A stretch of 64,000 bases of DNA from Muraenolepis orangiensis (GCA_027704905.1 CM051000.1:16012528-16076527), one strand, 5' to 3'. Shown: positions 37,320-49,462, counted from the stretch's first letter. Program-made: numbers and translations. The notes: a model not told the origin generated them from the letters alone.

Positions 37320-39003
37320 TCACGGTGCCTCAGGATGTCCAGACTTCCTGTTTCGAACCTGAACCACCTCCTTCCTCTCCTTCAGGAAGTTTCTGAAGGA
37401 GTCGCTCTCCTTGCTCTCCTCGGTCACTAAAATAAATAAAGAAATTCAAATAAAGAAAAAAGAAGAACAACAAAACAGTTAACATTTATACATCTAGAAT
37501 GCCACAAAAATAGTTAATTTTAGTATAGTTAAAAAATACTAAACTAAAAAACAAAAAATATTTAATTTAAATGACACGCAATCATGTATACAGATTAGAT
37601 TGGTTCAATACAACTGCTTTCAGTGGGAGAGCCCCAACTCTTTGAACTAGACGGTGGTCTCACCGTTGTGGTCTATGTCGTCCGTGTCGCTGTCCTCGTC
37701 CTCGTCCTCGTCATCAGGGTTACCACGCGTAAAGATGAGGTCACTGGGGCCTGCCATGTGGCCCTCCTCTGCAACAACATCAGCCACAGGGAGACATTAA
37801 CACAAAGCCTAACCAATCAGGGCTCAGAAGAGTGCCTTGACATTAAAACATTTATTAAAAGCGTTTAGATTATTTTAATAGATTTTAATAGTTTTTATCT
37901 TTTTTTGGTTAAATTAAATGGGGCTTTCAATAAGAACATTTCATATTTAAATAAAATATACACCACTGTCATTCTTTTGATATGCATTGAAACCCGCCAG
38001 GGCATGGTGGGAAATGCGGGACTTGTCAACCATGGACTGGCTGTTAGGCCTCCTGACCTGTAGGTGGCGCAGCGCTCTGCATGTTCACCTCCCCCATGTC
38101 CTTCCTGAGCCGCTCGAGCTGTTCCTCCTGCTTCTTGCTCTGGGCATCGGCCTGCACACGCCACCGCCGAGCAAACAAGTGGTAGTCAATAACAACATGG
38201 TGCCGCTTTACGGATGCGCATTACATGACGGGCAAAAACAGCGTCTATCGTCCTGCACCTATAAAGGTACGTATGCTCACCAGCTCTTTGCGGAGGCGCT
38301 CATACTCTGGCCGGTATTCCCTAGGGGAGCAAACGGATGACGTGAACATCTTAAAATGGAAAGTTTGGGATTTTTCAACCTGGACCCCCAGCCGTGAAAC
38401 GTCTGCATTGTAACCCTTTGGTGCAATTGCATTCAATGTATCTCCTCTAAAAGTGCTTTGTTTCATCACAGACAGGCTAAACATGTTATAAGTGTTTGAC
38501 AGCATTATGGAAAGGATCCCTACAGAGAAGTACCAACTTTGTTTCTTTACCTTGCTTGATCTGCTGTTTGTTATTATTATGTTTGTGTCTTACCAAGTCT
38601 CACTCAAGGAGAAGTGTCGCTCTCAAATCTCATGAGAGTTGAGTGGAAAAAAGAACAGTGGAAGAGAGTTGGAGAGAGGAGTGTCGGCAAGAGTTTGTTG
38701 TGTTGGACTACAGAAAGTGTGTTATCTTCTCTATCCTAGCTGAATATTTAGCGGACTTAGAAAATTAGACTTTCAGCGTGACACTTCTCCATGAGTGTGT
38801 CAGACTGTGGTGGTCTCAACTCACGTATCGTACTCCTTGGCAGCCTCGGCCACCTGGACGAAGAGCTTGTCTAACCCGCTGCCCGTCACTGCAGACACGC
38901 CAACCACCTGCACGCACGCACGCACGCACGCCACGCACGCACGCACACACGCACACGCACACGCACACACGCACCACGCACACGCACACCACACACACAC
39001 ACA

Positions 39004-39059
<56 letters not shown>

Positions 39060-42000
39060 GATCTTCTACGGTGATGGTGAAGACACATTCTCTAACTGCA
39101 TCATATAATCCCAACACCAGACTAACACACCATGACACCATTACACAGTTGACCACAAGCTATCGTCTGTTCAGGGTTGTTCTCACTAGGAGATAGTTGA
39201 ACCATGCATGTATGTATGGAAAACCCCGGGGCACCACCCCCCGGGGCACCACCCCCCCCCCCCATGGCCTCCTACCCTCAAGTGGGTGTAGAACTCGTCC
39301 AGGACCAGGCTCATGGAGCGGGTCAGGTTGCTGACGTACGAGGTCTCCTGGTTCAGGGCTTCCTGGAACACCTCAAAGTCCTGCATCCACTCCACGGCAA
39401 AGCTGTGGTCAATGATGTCCGTCTATAAGGGAGAGCACAAAGAGCTTCTAGATCGACTTTCGACAAACCAGCCTCGGACCGCTGAAACTTTGTGATGAAC
39501 TTTCCTTGTTTTGTATTTTTTTATCTGCACACAATGTCAATGAAACAATCAGAAAAATGTCTTGTCACTCTGTTATTTGGTTGTGAACAGCAGTACTTCT
39601 TAGCATCAGTAATATTGAATATATGAATATATGAAAAAAAGGGTGGGAAAAAAAGGGAGTATTTGTGACAAAGCTATTAGAATGCGCTCTCTACCTTGTT
39701 CATGACCACGATGAAAGGCAGCTTGGTCTTGTACAAATGCTGACAGGACAGAACAAAGGCTGGGTTAGTGAGCTCAGAGAACTCCGGTACAAAAAACTGA
39801 CAAGCCACACATTGCTGCACAGCGCCCTCTGGTGGTGTGGCACACATAAAACACAGGTTCGACAAACTTCTAAAACAGTTTAAATCTGAATCAGAATGCC
39901 GTTATTGTCATTGTACGAGTAGAGTACAATGAAATTGTATAGTAATCCCCCCCCCCAGCATGCTACCAACCTGCAGGCGTACAGCATGTTAGACATGAAG
40001 GTGACAGGGTTAACACTGCGAGATGTGTCCATCACGTACAACACCACACAGGGGAAGGATGAGGCCTGTGGACACACACACACACACACACACATATATA
40101 TTGGGTTCCGTCACCCCTATATGCTACATTGGATTGCTCGCAAAAATGTATTTGTTTGTGTTGCTTTGTTGACAGATAATAAAAACATAATTAAAATGAA
40201 AAATTCATTTTTAAAATTTTTATATATTATTTAAATCAAAACCTTAGTTTTGTTATTTTTTACCATGAAACTTGTGTTTCCCACAAACAAACACCAGTGT
40301 GTAACCATATTCCAAGTTTGAAAACCTCAGGAACATACTACACTATAACACATTTGCATTGTCATGCAAAACACAAATGTTTGTTTGTTTTAACATCTTT
40401 ATAAATAAGGAGTTTTGATGTATGTACAGAAATGTGTGAACTATTGTAAATGTTGGGGACCCACCAGGCTCTCTGTGATGATGGTACCAGAGGCTGACCA
40501 GGTGAACACTTCTATCTGACCCGGTGTGTCGATCAGCACATACCTGGGAACAAAGCTCTGAGCGTTAAAAGAACATTAATTCTGCCTCCAACTGGTTAAG
40601 ATTGACACAATTGAATGCATTGGGACTGAACAGTTTAGCTAAACTAAAATAAGAAAAACATTTATTGCACAGTAGTGTTCAATAGTCTGATAACTAGTTA
40701 GGACTTGAATTGCATATAAATGAGTTAGAAATCAAAGTCTATCATTTAACACTTACTCATGATCATATTGTTTCTTCTCAATGAACTTCATAACCTGTGG
40801 ATGGCAAACAAAATTGCTATGATCATTCATTTAGAGGGTAATGTGTGGCCAAAATAAAAACAAAAATAAAGTTAGTGTAATATTGTATTCAGAAAAGCTA
40901 TTGTGTGTGTGTACATTGGGGATTGTTGACTTCAGCCGTGTATTTAAAAAGGAGAGCGTAGTTATAACTAGGACAATTAAAAGCTATTATACAACAACAA
41001 AAAATAAGTTCTCACAATGATTCCCTGGACTTGTGTGTTGATACTGGTAATGACACAAACATGTTTATGTAACAGACATTGATGCCATTACCTGATCGAA
41101 GCGTGTGGCGAACAGGTTAAGAGAGGTCACTATGCCTCCGTTGGGTCCCAGGCCATACTGCTTCATGACCTCCTTGTAGTTGACCGTGTCACGGATATCT
41201 GCACGGCAATGTTGAAGGTGATGGATAATTAGGCTTAGGTACTTAGCAGACCGAAAACAACTGAACACTGATGCCTGCAGACACAGCAGCAGTGTTGAGG
41301 CAACAGTATCCATTCAGCAGTACTTTTAGACCAATTTTTCTGTTGCTGCCATAATGCCAGTGACTTATTCTCTTACTGATCCTAAATAATAACATTGGTC
41401 TGATCTCATTTCATGAGACGTGCATTTGTGTAATACGGTTCTGACCCTTAACTATGCAGCACTGCATCAATCCAGTTCCATTTATCTACTATATGTGTGT
41501 ATGATTAGAACCACTGTGAACTATTAGATAAACATGCAGCAGTTCACTGCCAGCAGTTCATTAACTCAAAATATGTGACCCAATGTAATATATTATTATT
41601 ACTACTGCGTCACATAGTGATCTCATTCAAAACAATGGGGGAGAATGCAAACTACATTTGATATTCTGAAGATTCCGAAGTTTTAAAGCAAGTGCGATGC
41701 CGGGTAGACAGACATCCATGGGGATCTGTGGCATATGGTTCGGATTCTCCCTGTTTAGGGATGTCTGTAGTATAGTATAGTGGCCCAGTAACATACACTA
41801 CATGACGTCGTGTTGGGTCTCAAAACAGAGCGTTAATCAACAGGAAGGAACAGCCTTACCGATGTTGGCGGGGAAAGGGACTTCGTGGACAGCTGGATCT
41901 AAGTTGATAACATAAGGAGGGGACTTCTTTGTATGTAGATACACCGTCAGTCTCTGAAATTGACCATTAGTTATTAATGTGACACATTTGATGACAGTAA

Positions 42001-42256
42001 TATTTCGCTGGTACTCTTAATATACGTTGTTTGCTATGTAGTCCATTGGTAAGCGCCACATGCCCTGAATTACCTGTACAAAAGTTGTTTTCCCAGACCC
42101 CGCCATGCCAAGGACTATAAGACACACAGGTAGTTTCTTCTGGGCTGTATCGCCTGAAGACGCTTCCGTAGGACCACTATGCTCCGTGGAAGGACCATCT
42201 TTATTTTCCATCGTGCCATCATCTTTCCCCGTGGTATTGGTTGACGCAGTCGCCAT
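37320..42256 (-). CDS. gpn1: GPN-loop GTPase 1 (13 coding exons)
   Basis: GTPase that acts with GPN3 in assembly and nuclear import of RNA polymerase II. Exons (minus): 42256-42074, 41953-41860, 41198-41092, 40794-40757, 40543-40465, 40065-39967, 39739-39695, 39422-39276, 38907-38825, 38320-38281, 38151-38058, 37768-37664, 37426-37320; 406 residues (human about 374). The start was chosen at MATASTNTTG because upstream codons lack an ATG. Motifs: P-loop GMAGSGKT (50-57), YVINLDPAV, GLGPNGG (the GPN loop), DTPGQIEVFTWSASG, NKTDIID across exons 7-8, SAV, then an acidic DDEDEDEDSDTDD tail. The N-terminal extension before the P-loop is longer than in human. The junction of exons 6 and 7 is odd: the conserved-position donor would break the frame, and only a donor 4 nt further on (39966) keeps it. 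Confidence 0.95.
38908..39056. repeat. CA/CACG microsatellite abutting a gpn1 acceptor
   Basis: (ACGC)n and (CA)n arrays directly upstream (minus strand) of the exon starting at 38907. On the coding strand the pyrimidine tract is replaced by alternating GT/GCGT ending in GCAG. Confidence 0.95.
39890..39957 (-). mobile_element. LINE tail stub with poly-C in gpn1 intron
   Basis: GAATCAGAATGCCGTTATTG and GAGTACAATGAAATTGTA resemble the reverse complement of LINE 3' ends. A run of C at 39948-39956 follows, about 10 bp from the exon 6 donor. Confidence 0.4.
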
Positions 42257-42939
42257 GTTGCCTGTCGCTCTCTCCCGCTTGCTGTAAAGCAGGCGTAATG
42301 GTCGCAAAAGGAAACAAGAAAATATTGTCCTGACTGAGTGTCATGACTGCCGTTGGCCGCAAGGGATCAGTGTGGCCATTCGTTGAATACATGGATATTT
42401 AAACAATCTGACCATCTGTTCTTCATTTGAATCATCATCCTCACAAGGTGGAAGAGGAGGAAAATAACAAAAACAAACCCGGAAGAAGTAAGTTCGTGCT
42501 TGTGAGCACAATTCCAAAAAAGGGTCTTAGCCGTTTTTGTCTATAGGTTAAATAAATCCGATTTAAAAGATGCTGTTTTTCATATTGAATCCAATGTAGT
42601 CCAGTCCTAACCAAGTAACGGGACATCATCATTAAATAGTTCAATACACTGCATACAATGATTCAGCATTGTTGACTCTAATTATCTAAGGATAGGGTCT
42701 ACGATAGAGTTTTTCCTTTAACAATGACAAAAGGCAATGTGACAGCCACACTACTTCTAGATTCTGTACGCCTGACACAGTTTTATAAGCAGTTTGTAAA
42801 GCTCTTGCAGTTTTGCTTTTCATCTGAGATACCGAAGTCCTCTCCACCAATTTGATATACATAATAAAGGCCCCAATTCAGGTTTGTCAAAAAAAAAAAG
42901 TTGAATAGTAAATGTAATTTCCGTAATACAGGGGCTGCT
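42257..42939. other. gpn1 promoter region and intergenic
   Basis: The first 200 bp upstream (minus strand) should hold the gpn1 promoter; no TATA box was seen, as expected for a housekeeping gene. Otherwise nothing was recognised. Confidence 0.4.
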
Positions 42940-43430
42940 TATCTATTTATGAAGAAGAACTCAAAAAATAGGAGATCTTTAGGACCAGATGTCGGAAGAA
43001 GGCCATCTCCATCACAAAGGACCGCAACCACTCTGGGCACCATCTCTTCTCCCTCCTACCGTCCAGTCGCTGGTTATGCAGCATCTGTACAAGGAGTACC
43101 AGGTTCAAGGATAGTTTTTATCCACAGGCAGTGGGCCTACTGAACTGCTAGGAGTGCTGCCACTATCATAACATTGTCATTAACATTCGACTATCATACT
43201 TTGCTGGATTTTCTGGACTCATTACAGTTACTGCACTATATTCATGGTGCTGCACTACTGGCAGTTTAAAATGCTTTTTGCACAATATAACACATGTACA
43301 TTTCATCCATCAATCACCATCTCCATCAATCAATGGAGTATTGTCATCACCTATGACAGTTTGGCCTATATGAGCTACCAAATATTTTCGTTTACTACGT
43401 ATTGATTTGGAAAATAAAGTATCTAACCAG
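42940..43430 (+). mobile_element. LINE (Rex1/CR1-like) C-terminal fragment
   Basis: The plus strand encodes, with one frame change, the LINE C-terminal pattern HLFSLLPSSRWLCSICTRST and RFKDSFYPQAVGLLNC followed by an untranslated tail. It is the same protein region as 52167-52326 but a different copy. Confidence 0.7.
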
Positions 43431-43599
43431 AGTGCACATGTAACAGTAAAGTGCATAGTAATATACAATGTACAGTGGTTAAAAGGGATGAAAAACGGTC
43501 TTCTAGGTATAATAAGCTACTAGGTATGAACTGGTATGTATACAGTATATTTATGTACAGTGATAGGGTGTAGTATACTATGATAGCCATACTGGCCAG

Positions 43600-44790
43600 A
43601 GGTTTTTTTAAGAGGTTTTTTTTTGTCATCGTGGTACAGAGTTCAGAGAGATGACGGCTGAGGAGAAGAAGCTGTTCCTGAGCCTGCTTGACTTGGATCG
43701 AAGGTTCCTGTAGTGCACCCAGAGAGAAGGTTCCTGTAGTGCACCCAGAGAGAAGGTTCCTGTAGTGCACCCAGAGAGAAGGTTCCTGTAGTGCACCCAG
43801 AGAGAAGGTTCCTGTAGTGCACCCAGAGAGAAGGTTCCTGTAGTGCACCCAGAGAGAAGGTTCCTGTAGTGCACCCAGAGTGAAGGTTCCTGTAGTGCAC
43901 CCAGAGAGAAGGTTCCTGTAGTGCACCCAGAGAGAAGGTTCCTGTAGTGCACCCAGAGAGAAGGTTCCTGTAGTGCACCCAGAGAGAAGGTTCCTGTAGT
44001 GCACCCAGAGAGAAGGTTCCTGTAGTGCCTCCCAGAGAGAAGGTTCCTGTAGTGCCTCCCAGAGAGAAGGTTCCTGTAGTGCACCCAGAGAGAAGGTTCC
44101 TGTAGTGCCTCCCAGAGAGAAGGTTCCTGTAGTGCACCCAGAGAGAAGGTTCCTGTAGTGCACCCAGAGAGAAGGTTCCTGTAGTGCACCCAGAGAGAAG
44201 GTTCCTGTAGTGCCTCCCAGAGAGAAGGTTCCTGTAGTGCACCCAGAGAGAAGGTTCCTGTAGTGCCTCCCAGAGAGAAGGTTCCTGTAGTGCCTCCCAG
44301 AGAGAAGGTTCCTGTAGTGCCTCCCAGAGAGAAGGTTCCTGTAGTGCACCCAGAGAGAAGGTTCCTGTAGTGCACCCAGAGAGAAGGTTCCTGTAGTGCC
44401 TCCCAGAGAGAAGCAGGGCAAACAGTCCATGGTTGGGGTGAGAGGTGTCTTGTCAATGCTACATGCCTTCCTCAGTCACCGTTTGTGTTGGGTAGTCTTT
44501 TGCAGGAAGTGGTAATCCATGATGCGTTGGGTGGTTTTCACCACCCTCTGCAGCGCTTTCCGGTCTGAGACAGTGCAGTTGCCGTACCGCACTGTGATGC
44601 AGTTGGTGAGGATGCTCTTAATGGCATAGCGGTAAAAGTTCACCAGAATCTGTGGGGACAGGTGGGCTTTTCTCAATCTCCTCAGGAAGAGCTTGACCAG
44701 TGAGGCAGTGTTGAGGGTCCAAGAGAGGTCCTCGGAGATGTGTACCCCTAAGAATTTGAAGCTGGAGACACGCTCAACCTACATATTGAC
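43600..44790 (-). mobile_element. LINE fragment with an internal expanded minisatellite
   Basis: The minus strand from 44780 reads as the LINE reverse transcriptase C-terminus (LRKAHLSPQILVNFYRYAIK, ITVRYGNCTVSDRKALQRVV). At about 44415 it enters a 26/27-bp tandem array and emerges at about 43700 with RSKSSRLRNSFFSSAVISLN, the usual LINE C-terminal block. The array therefore replaces or expands the short segment between the PSGR-like motif and the basic C-terminal block. Confidence 0.8.
43701..44412. repeat. 26/27-bp minisatellite, about 27 copies
   Basis: The unit starts AAGGTTCCTGTAGTGC and has two versions: a 26-bp form with GCACCCAG and a 27-bp form with GCCTCCCAG. They are interspersed non-randomly: only the 26-bp form occupies the first 12 or so copies on the left, and the forms mix on the right. 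Because 26 is not a multiple of 3, all three minus-strand frames stay open. Confidence 0.97.
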
Positions 44791-46421
44791 CATTAGATGG
44801 AAATGTTCTTACACAGATGGTTCATTATTCTCAATAAAGTTAATTGGAATAAGAGAAATGGGAGAGAGTCTGATGGGATTATAGTTATGTAAGAAAAATG
44901 TAAGGTGAGGAATAATAATGTGTAATGTTACATGTAATTAAACATTCTTTACCAACCAAACAGGTAGGCCTTTCTGCTAGCTATGGCATGGCATGGCTGT
45001 GTGTGTGTGTGTGTGTGTGTGCGTGCATATCATATTTTCACCAACCCGTTTTCTTATGTTACACTAAAGAGTAAAACATAGAAACAGAAGAAAACTATTC
45101 TGAACAAAGTAGCATTTTGTTGAGTCATTTAAATGTCTTCATATCCCACTGCTGTGGTGAACAGTTCACTTTCTTGATATCCCATGGTTGTGGTGAACAG
45201 TTCACTTTCTTGATATCCCACGGCTGTAGTGAACAGTTAGTTAACTGTCTTAATATCCCTGGGCTGTGGTGAACAGAAAACTGCAGCTCTCACTTCTTTC
45301 ATTGCTTCTCATTGGATATCCAGAGAATTCTCCATGGAAACGACATGAACACACCTGGAGCCAAGCTGTTGGTCTCTCGCTTGGCACAAATGTATTTGAA
45401 TATTTCATTCAACTGATCTGGATGATGGGATGAGATTGAAAATATCTGAGAAGAGGAAGTAGAAAGTAGGCTGTGTTTGTGATTGAACCCCCTCCCCCCA
45501 GCATAAATACTCTTTTGTGCCTTTAAAAACTGATTACACTGAAATTTCTGTCATTCTACTATTCTAAGCACATCTGTTAAAGTCATTGTGTAAGTATAAA
45601 GCAACACAACTGATGGTTGTCCTGGAGTGAACCCATCCTGGTCAGCATACACATCCTGCATGTGTGTAGTAAGTCTCATGTGTAAGGTTAATTGATCATA
45701 GCCAATCATAATATGTCTTGCAGCAATCTAACTATAATAAGAGAGCAATGTGCATTGTCCCATTGTGCATTTTCTCAGAACATCTAAAGCAGAGGTAATT
45801 TATGATGTACTTGTCATATATTTTACCCACAGGACGTCACGTCAAAGATCACAGACCCCTGTCTGACCCCATGACTCTGAGCTTCCTGCCTTCATATGAT
45901 TTACCATGGGTCACATCAAAAGCTTTCAACTACCTTACGCTTCCCAGTGAAAGCAGAAGAAAAGTTATTGAAAATATGTGATCTACAAAAAAGCCTCCCC
46001 GTGTGTACAGTAATATAGTAAGTACAGTACTGCATTGCATCAATACTACATTACCTAGTTACATGGTACATCACACTGCACCTTTGTATGGGAATACATT
46101 TCTAAATTGCCGTATTGTATATAGGGCCACCACAATATACCGTTTTTATATGGATAACTACGTTTTTAAAAAATAATTCATATTTTTCAATTGTTTGTAA
46201 GAGTGTCATGAGGATTGCTGAGGACAATTTTGTATTATAGTAGTGAGATTGCCAGCAATGCTGCCACATGGATATGCCATGCATTTTCATGTCCCAACAT
46301 TTGTGAGAAGTCCCAACACACAGAAAAGTAAATTAACCAAATGATTAACCAAATGCTTGGGGAACATAACAACATTTTTGAATTTGGAGTGGCAGCATGC
46401 GTGTGTCTTGTGTGTCCATCC
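44791..46421. other. Intergenic with short tandem repeat
   Basis: A (GT)n run at 44999-45021 and a tandem array of four roughly 40-bp units at 45138-45283 (GGTGAACAGTTCACTTTCTT, each with ATATCCC). No gene was recognised. Confidence 0.5.
45138..45283. repeat. Tandem repeat, about 40-bp unit, four copies
   Basis: Units share ATATCCCA(C/T)GGCTGTGGTGA then ACAGTTCACTTTCTTG, with increasing divergence to the right. Confidence 0.85.
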
Positions 46422-46973
46422 TCCAGCTGACCAAGTCCATCTTGACCCACCTGGAGCAGGAGTTGGTCCCCAGGGACAGTCTGGAGAATGAAGCGATACA
46501 CAATACTGCTTAGAAATAATACACCATTTAACACAAATACACAAATAATATTACAAGATCAAAACAAACTACATATATAGCTATATTATTATGTGTTGAG
46601 CAGATAAAACAAAAGAAATTGACTCTCAACATACTTGTGACATGAAAGCCCATGTCCATGTATATTGCATATATATATTGCATTCATCCAGGATGAAAGT
46701 GGCAGTGAAGCGCCCTCCTCCCGGCTCTATGCTGGCCATCAGCAGCGACCTTGTGGACGACCGTCCAGCTGATGCTGAGGCTCCACCCCCTGAACGGGGA
46801 GGGCTACAGACAGTTGGGCCAGCAGCAGCTAAGCAGCAGTACTACTACTACTACTACTTATATTACTACTACAAGTAGTACTGCTACTTCAAGATTCAAG
46901 ATTCAAGATAACTTTATTTATCCCGAGGGAAATTAAGGGAATTAAATTACTACTACTACTTCTACAAATACTG

Positions 46974-47004
<31 letters not shown>

Positions 47005-47030
47005 AAATACTGCTACTACTACTACTTATA

Positions 47031-47075
<45 letters not shown>

Positions 47076-49379
47076 AATTATAGTATGGCAATACTGCTCC
47101 TGCCACTATTAGATACTTAGATACCCACTGATAGCTGTAAATATGTAAATCTATCAACCAGGTGATAGGTCATATGTCTTTCGTCAAACTTTCCGCCCTT
47201 TCTTCTTCTCTCACTCTTCTTTGTTAATTTCCCTTCTTTGTCCTTTCTCCCTCTGCCTTCCATTTCCTCTCATTCTTGTTCCTCCTCTCCCAGATGAGTT
47301 GTCTTATCCTGGGCGAGCTGAGGAAGATGCCCGGCATCGCCGTGGACACCAGCCTCCCTCCTCCCAGCTGGGACATCAGAAGGCTGGCAATGCAGCAGCA
47401 GATCTGCCTGATGAAGGCTCTTTCCAGGAAGTCCTCCGTAGATCACTGCAAACATATTTCATGAGGTTATAAAGTTAAACAAGAAGATCGAACAATCAAC
47501 TGCATCTTAAATCTTAAGAACAGGATACATGATCGCTAAATCCAAGCTGCTCCTCTGTAAACCTATGGTGGAAGAGAGCTGGCTTAATAGACATCTTCTC
47601 CCTTCTCTCTGTTGAGGGCCCTGATCTGTTCTTCTCCATCGTTCGGGAGGTTGTGGAGGCCCTGCTGGCCCGCTACCACTCAGACAGCCTTGAGGAGACT
47701 TCCATCCCCACCCAATCACATTGAACGACAGACTGTACTAAAGAATAATATAAAATAATAATAATTTAACATAGGTGTAATGCCCATTTAAACCAGGCGC
47801 TTTCAGCCAGACGCTTCCTGAGCAGGTCAGGGAACAACTCTGCCTGATGTTTGGCACGTGGGTCAAACGCTCCAAACTCTTCCGCAGGGCTCTTCTGCCT
47901 GTGAGCAACGCAGGGGACGACCCTGACGCAGCTGTCTGGATGGCCCCCAGAAGCAGCACCCTTACACCCACGACTGGTGTGACCAGTCTCCGGTGGAGGA
48001 CACTAGCTGTGGTCCTGCCGCGACTGGAGACCTGCCTCCTCCAGCTCAGCCACTCCCGTAGGTTCATGAACAGAGATAGACTTCAAGTCTAGCTCTGCAT
48101 ACATGTGCATATTATAATTAATAACAACAGGGCCTTTTCAGTTGCTGCACCCTCCCTCTGGAATGCCCTCCCCATCCACATCCGTCAGGCAACCACCCTA
48201 CCATCCTTTAAACAGGCTCTCAAGACCCACCTCTTCAAACTGGCTTTCCCATGCTAAACACCCGCCTCCATCCCATGACTTTACATTTTAATTATACTCC
48301 TTTTAATATTAAATTTGACCATGTCTGTAAAGCGCCTTTGGGTGTCCATAAAAGCGCTATATGAAAGCGCTAAATAGAATGCATTATTTTTATTACTATA
48401 ACTGATTTTGTTTACTTTGTTTCCTCTGTAAAACAGGACACGGTTCTGGTCCAGCGGGCCACCGTGGGATTTATTGTGGCCGAGCTTTTCAGAGGCTATA
48501 ACTTGCAGGCATAACTTGTTACAAATGGTCAATAAATATCTTGTATCTAATGCCCTCCCGGTCCCACATCCTCCGGTACTTTGACAAGATGGTTGTCCAG
48601 GAAGTGCACCTGCTGCTGCAGAAAAAGGCCACCGTGTACCAGAACAACCTGGTGTTTCAACACACTCTAGAGCGCCTGATGGACCCCGGGCAGGAGGTCT
48701 GCTTTGGGTTTATTTATAAAACCATACCAGAAATGCAATTTCTTCAGTGACAGATCCCTCTGTCACATCCATGTATTGAATGCCAGTAATTGAAGCTTGG
48801 CACTTTACACATAAAGTAATCAAGAACATCAAACTGATGATGTGATGTAATATGTGATTTTGTTTTGGTTTTTGGGTCAAAATTAGCAAATGCATGGAAT
48901 ATGTGGGTATAGATAGCAATCTTGTTGTTTAGTATGTAAGCAGGAAAGACCCGTTGGCCTGGACCTCCGCTCAGCCCTCCAGATGAGGCTGAAAGAGGCC
49001 TGGCCCGGTGTGTGCGTCTGTGCAGGGAGAGGCTCCTGGAGGACCCCCAGAACACCCTGCTGGCCTCCTGCTCCCTGATCGCCTCGGAGGTCCTTGAATA
49101 CCTCAAGACCTCCGGGAGCTCTCCTGACCACGTCAAGGGAGCAGCAGAGGGTCTCCATGCGGAGCGCAAGCAGTTCCTGGCCTCCCCTGAGGTCAGTTAT
49201 CCCAGATCCTAATGTAGGATCACACAGGCCACAATGTGGTATCCTACACAGTGACAAAGGTTTCTGTTATTCCCATTTCCCAAATGGTAGTTATATGTGG
49301 TGTATATTTGCTGTAGATTGATTGTTAGTGTTTCTTATTTATTATTACTGAACAGGAGACTATGGAGGTGACAAAGTAG
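46422..49379 (+). CDS. Unrecognised multi-exon gene or pseudogene
   Basis: Several GC-richer segments look like plus-strand exons. The clearest are 47294-47437 (48 codons, phase 0; LPPPSWDIRRLAMQQQICLM), from 47617 (GPDLFFSIVREVVEALLARY), 47807-48057 (EQLCLMFGTWVKRSKLFRRA, TSLRWRTLAVVLPRLETCLL), from 48437 (TVLVQRATVGFIVAELFRGY), about 48550-48700 (HILRYFDKMVVQEVHLLLQK), 48944-49191 (RERLLEDPQNTLLASCSLIA, then SEVLEYLKTSG) and 49356-49379 (ETMEVTK, stop). The last two join perfectly in phase across GAG|GTCAGT and ACAG|GAG. Earlier joins are uncertain, several lack good donors, and a LINE piece (48118-48400) sits between two. Exon-like matter also occurs at 46422 and 46770 (LMLRLHPLNGEGYRQLG). 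The helical leucine-rich character suggests a cytoplasmic scaffold, but I do not recognise the family. It may be a decayed gene. Confidence 0.5.
46838..47073. repeat. (TAC)n microsatellites with LINE tail between
   Basis: (CTA)n at 46838-46880 and 46946-47073, separated by a LINE-tail block (AAGATTCAAGATTCAAGA with TTATCCCGAGGGAAATTAA) at 46888-46937. Confidence 0.9.
48118..48400 (+). mobile_element. L2/CR1-like LINE 3' fragment
   Basis: Encodes NNRAFSVAAPSLWNALPIHI, RQATTLPSFKQALKTHLFKL, then a stop and the 3' tail TGTAAAGCGCCTTTGGGTGT with AAAAGCGCTATATGAAA. It is a second L2-type family, distinct from the GTCGCTTTGGAT family, and lies inside the unrecognised gene. Confidence 0.88.
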
Positions 49380-49433
49380 AAGAAGAAGAAGAAGAAGAAG
49401 AAGAAGAAGAAGAAGAAGAAGAAGAAGAAGAAG

Positions 49434-49462
<29 letters not shown>
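49377..49462. repeat. (GAA)n microsatellite
   Basis: About 28 GAA repeats that begin within the stop codon of the last exon of the unrecognised gene (AAGTAGAAGAAG). Confidence 0.97.

Noticed and set aside
43701..44412. Regular 26-bp repeats resembling a CRISPR array
   Set aside because: The units abut directly without unique spacers, and the genome is eukaryotic.
43423..44430. 335-codon minus-strand frame, and two others over the same area
   Set aside because: It is the 26/27-bp minisatellite read through; the three frames are all open because of the repeat, and the flanks are LINE sequence.
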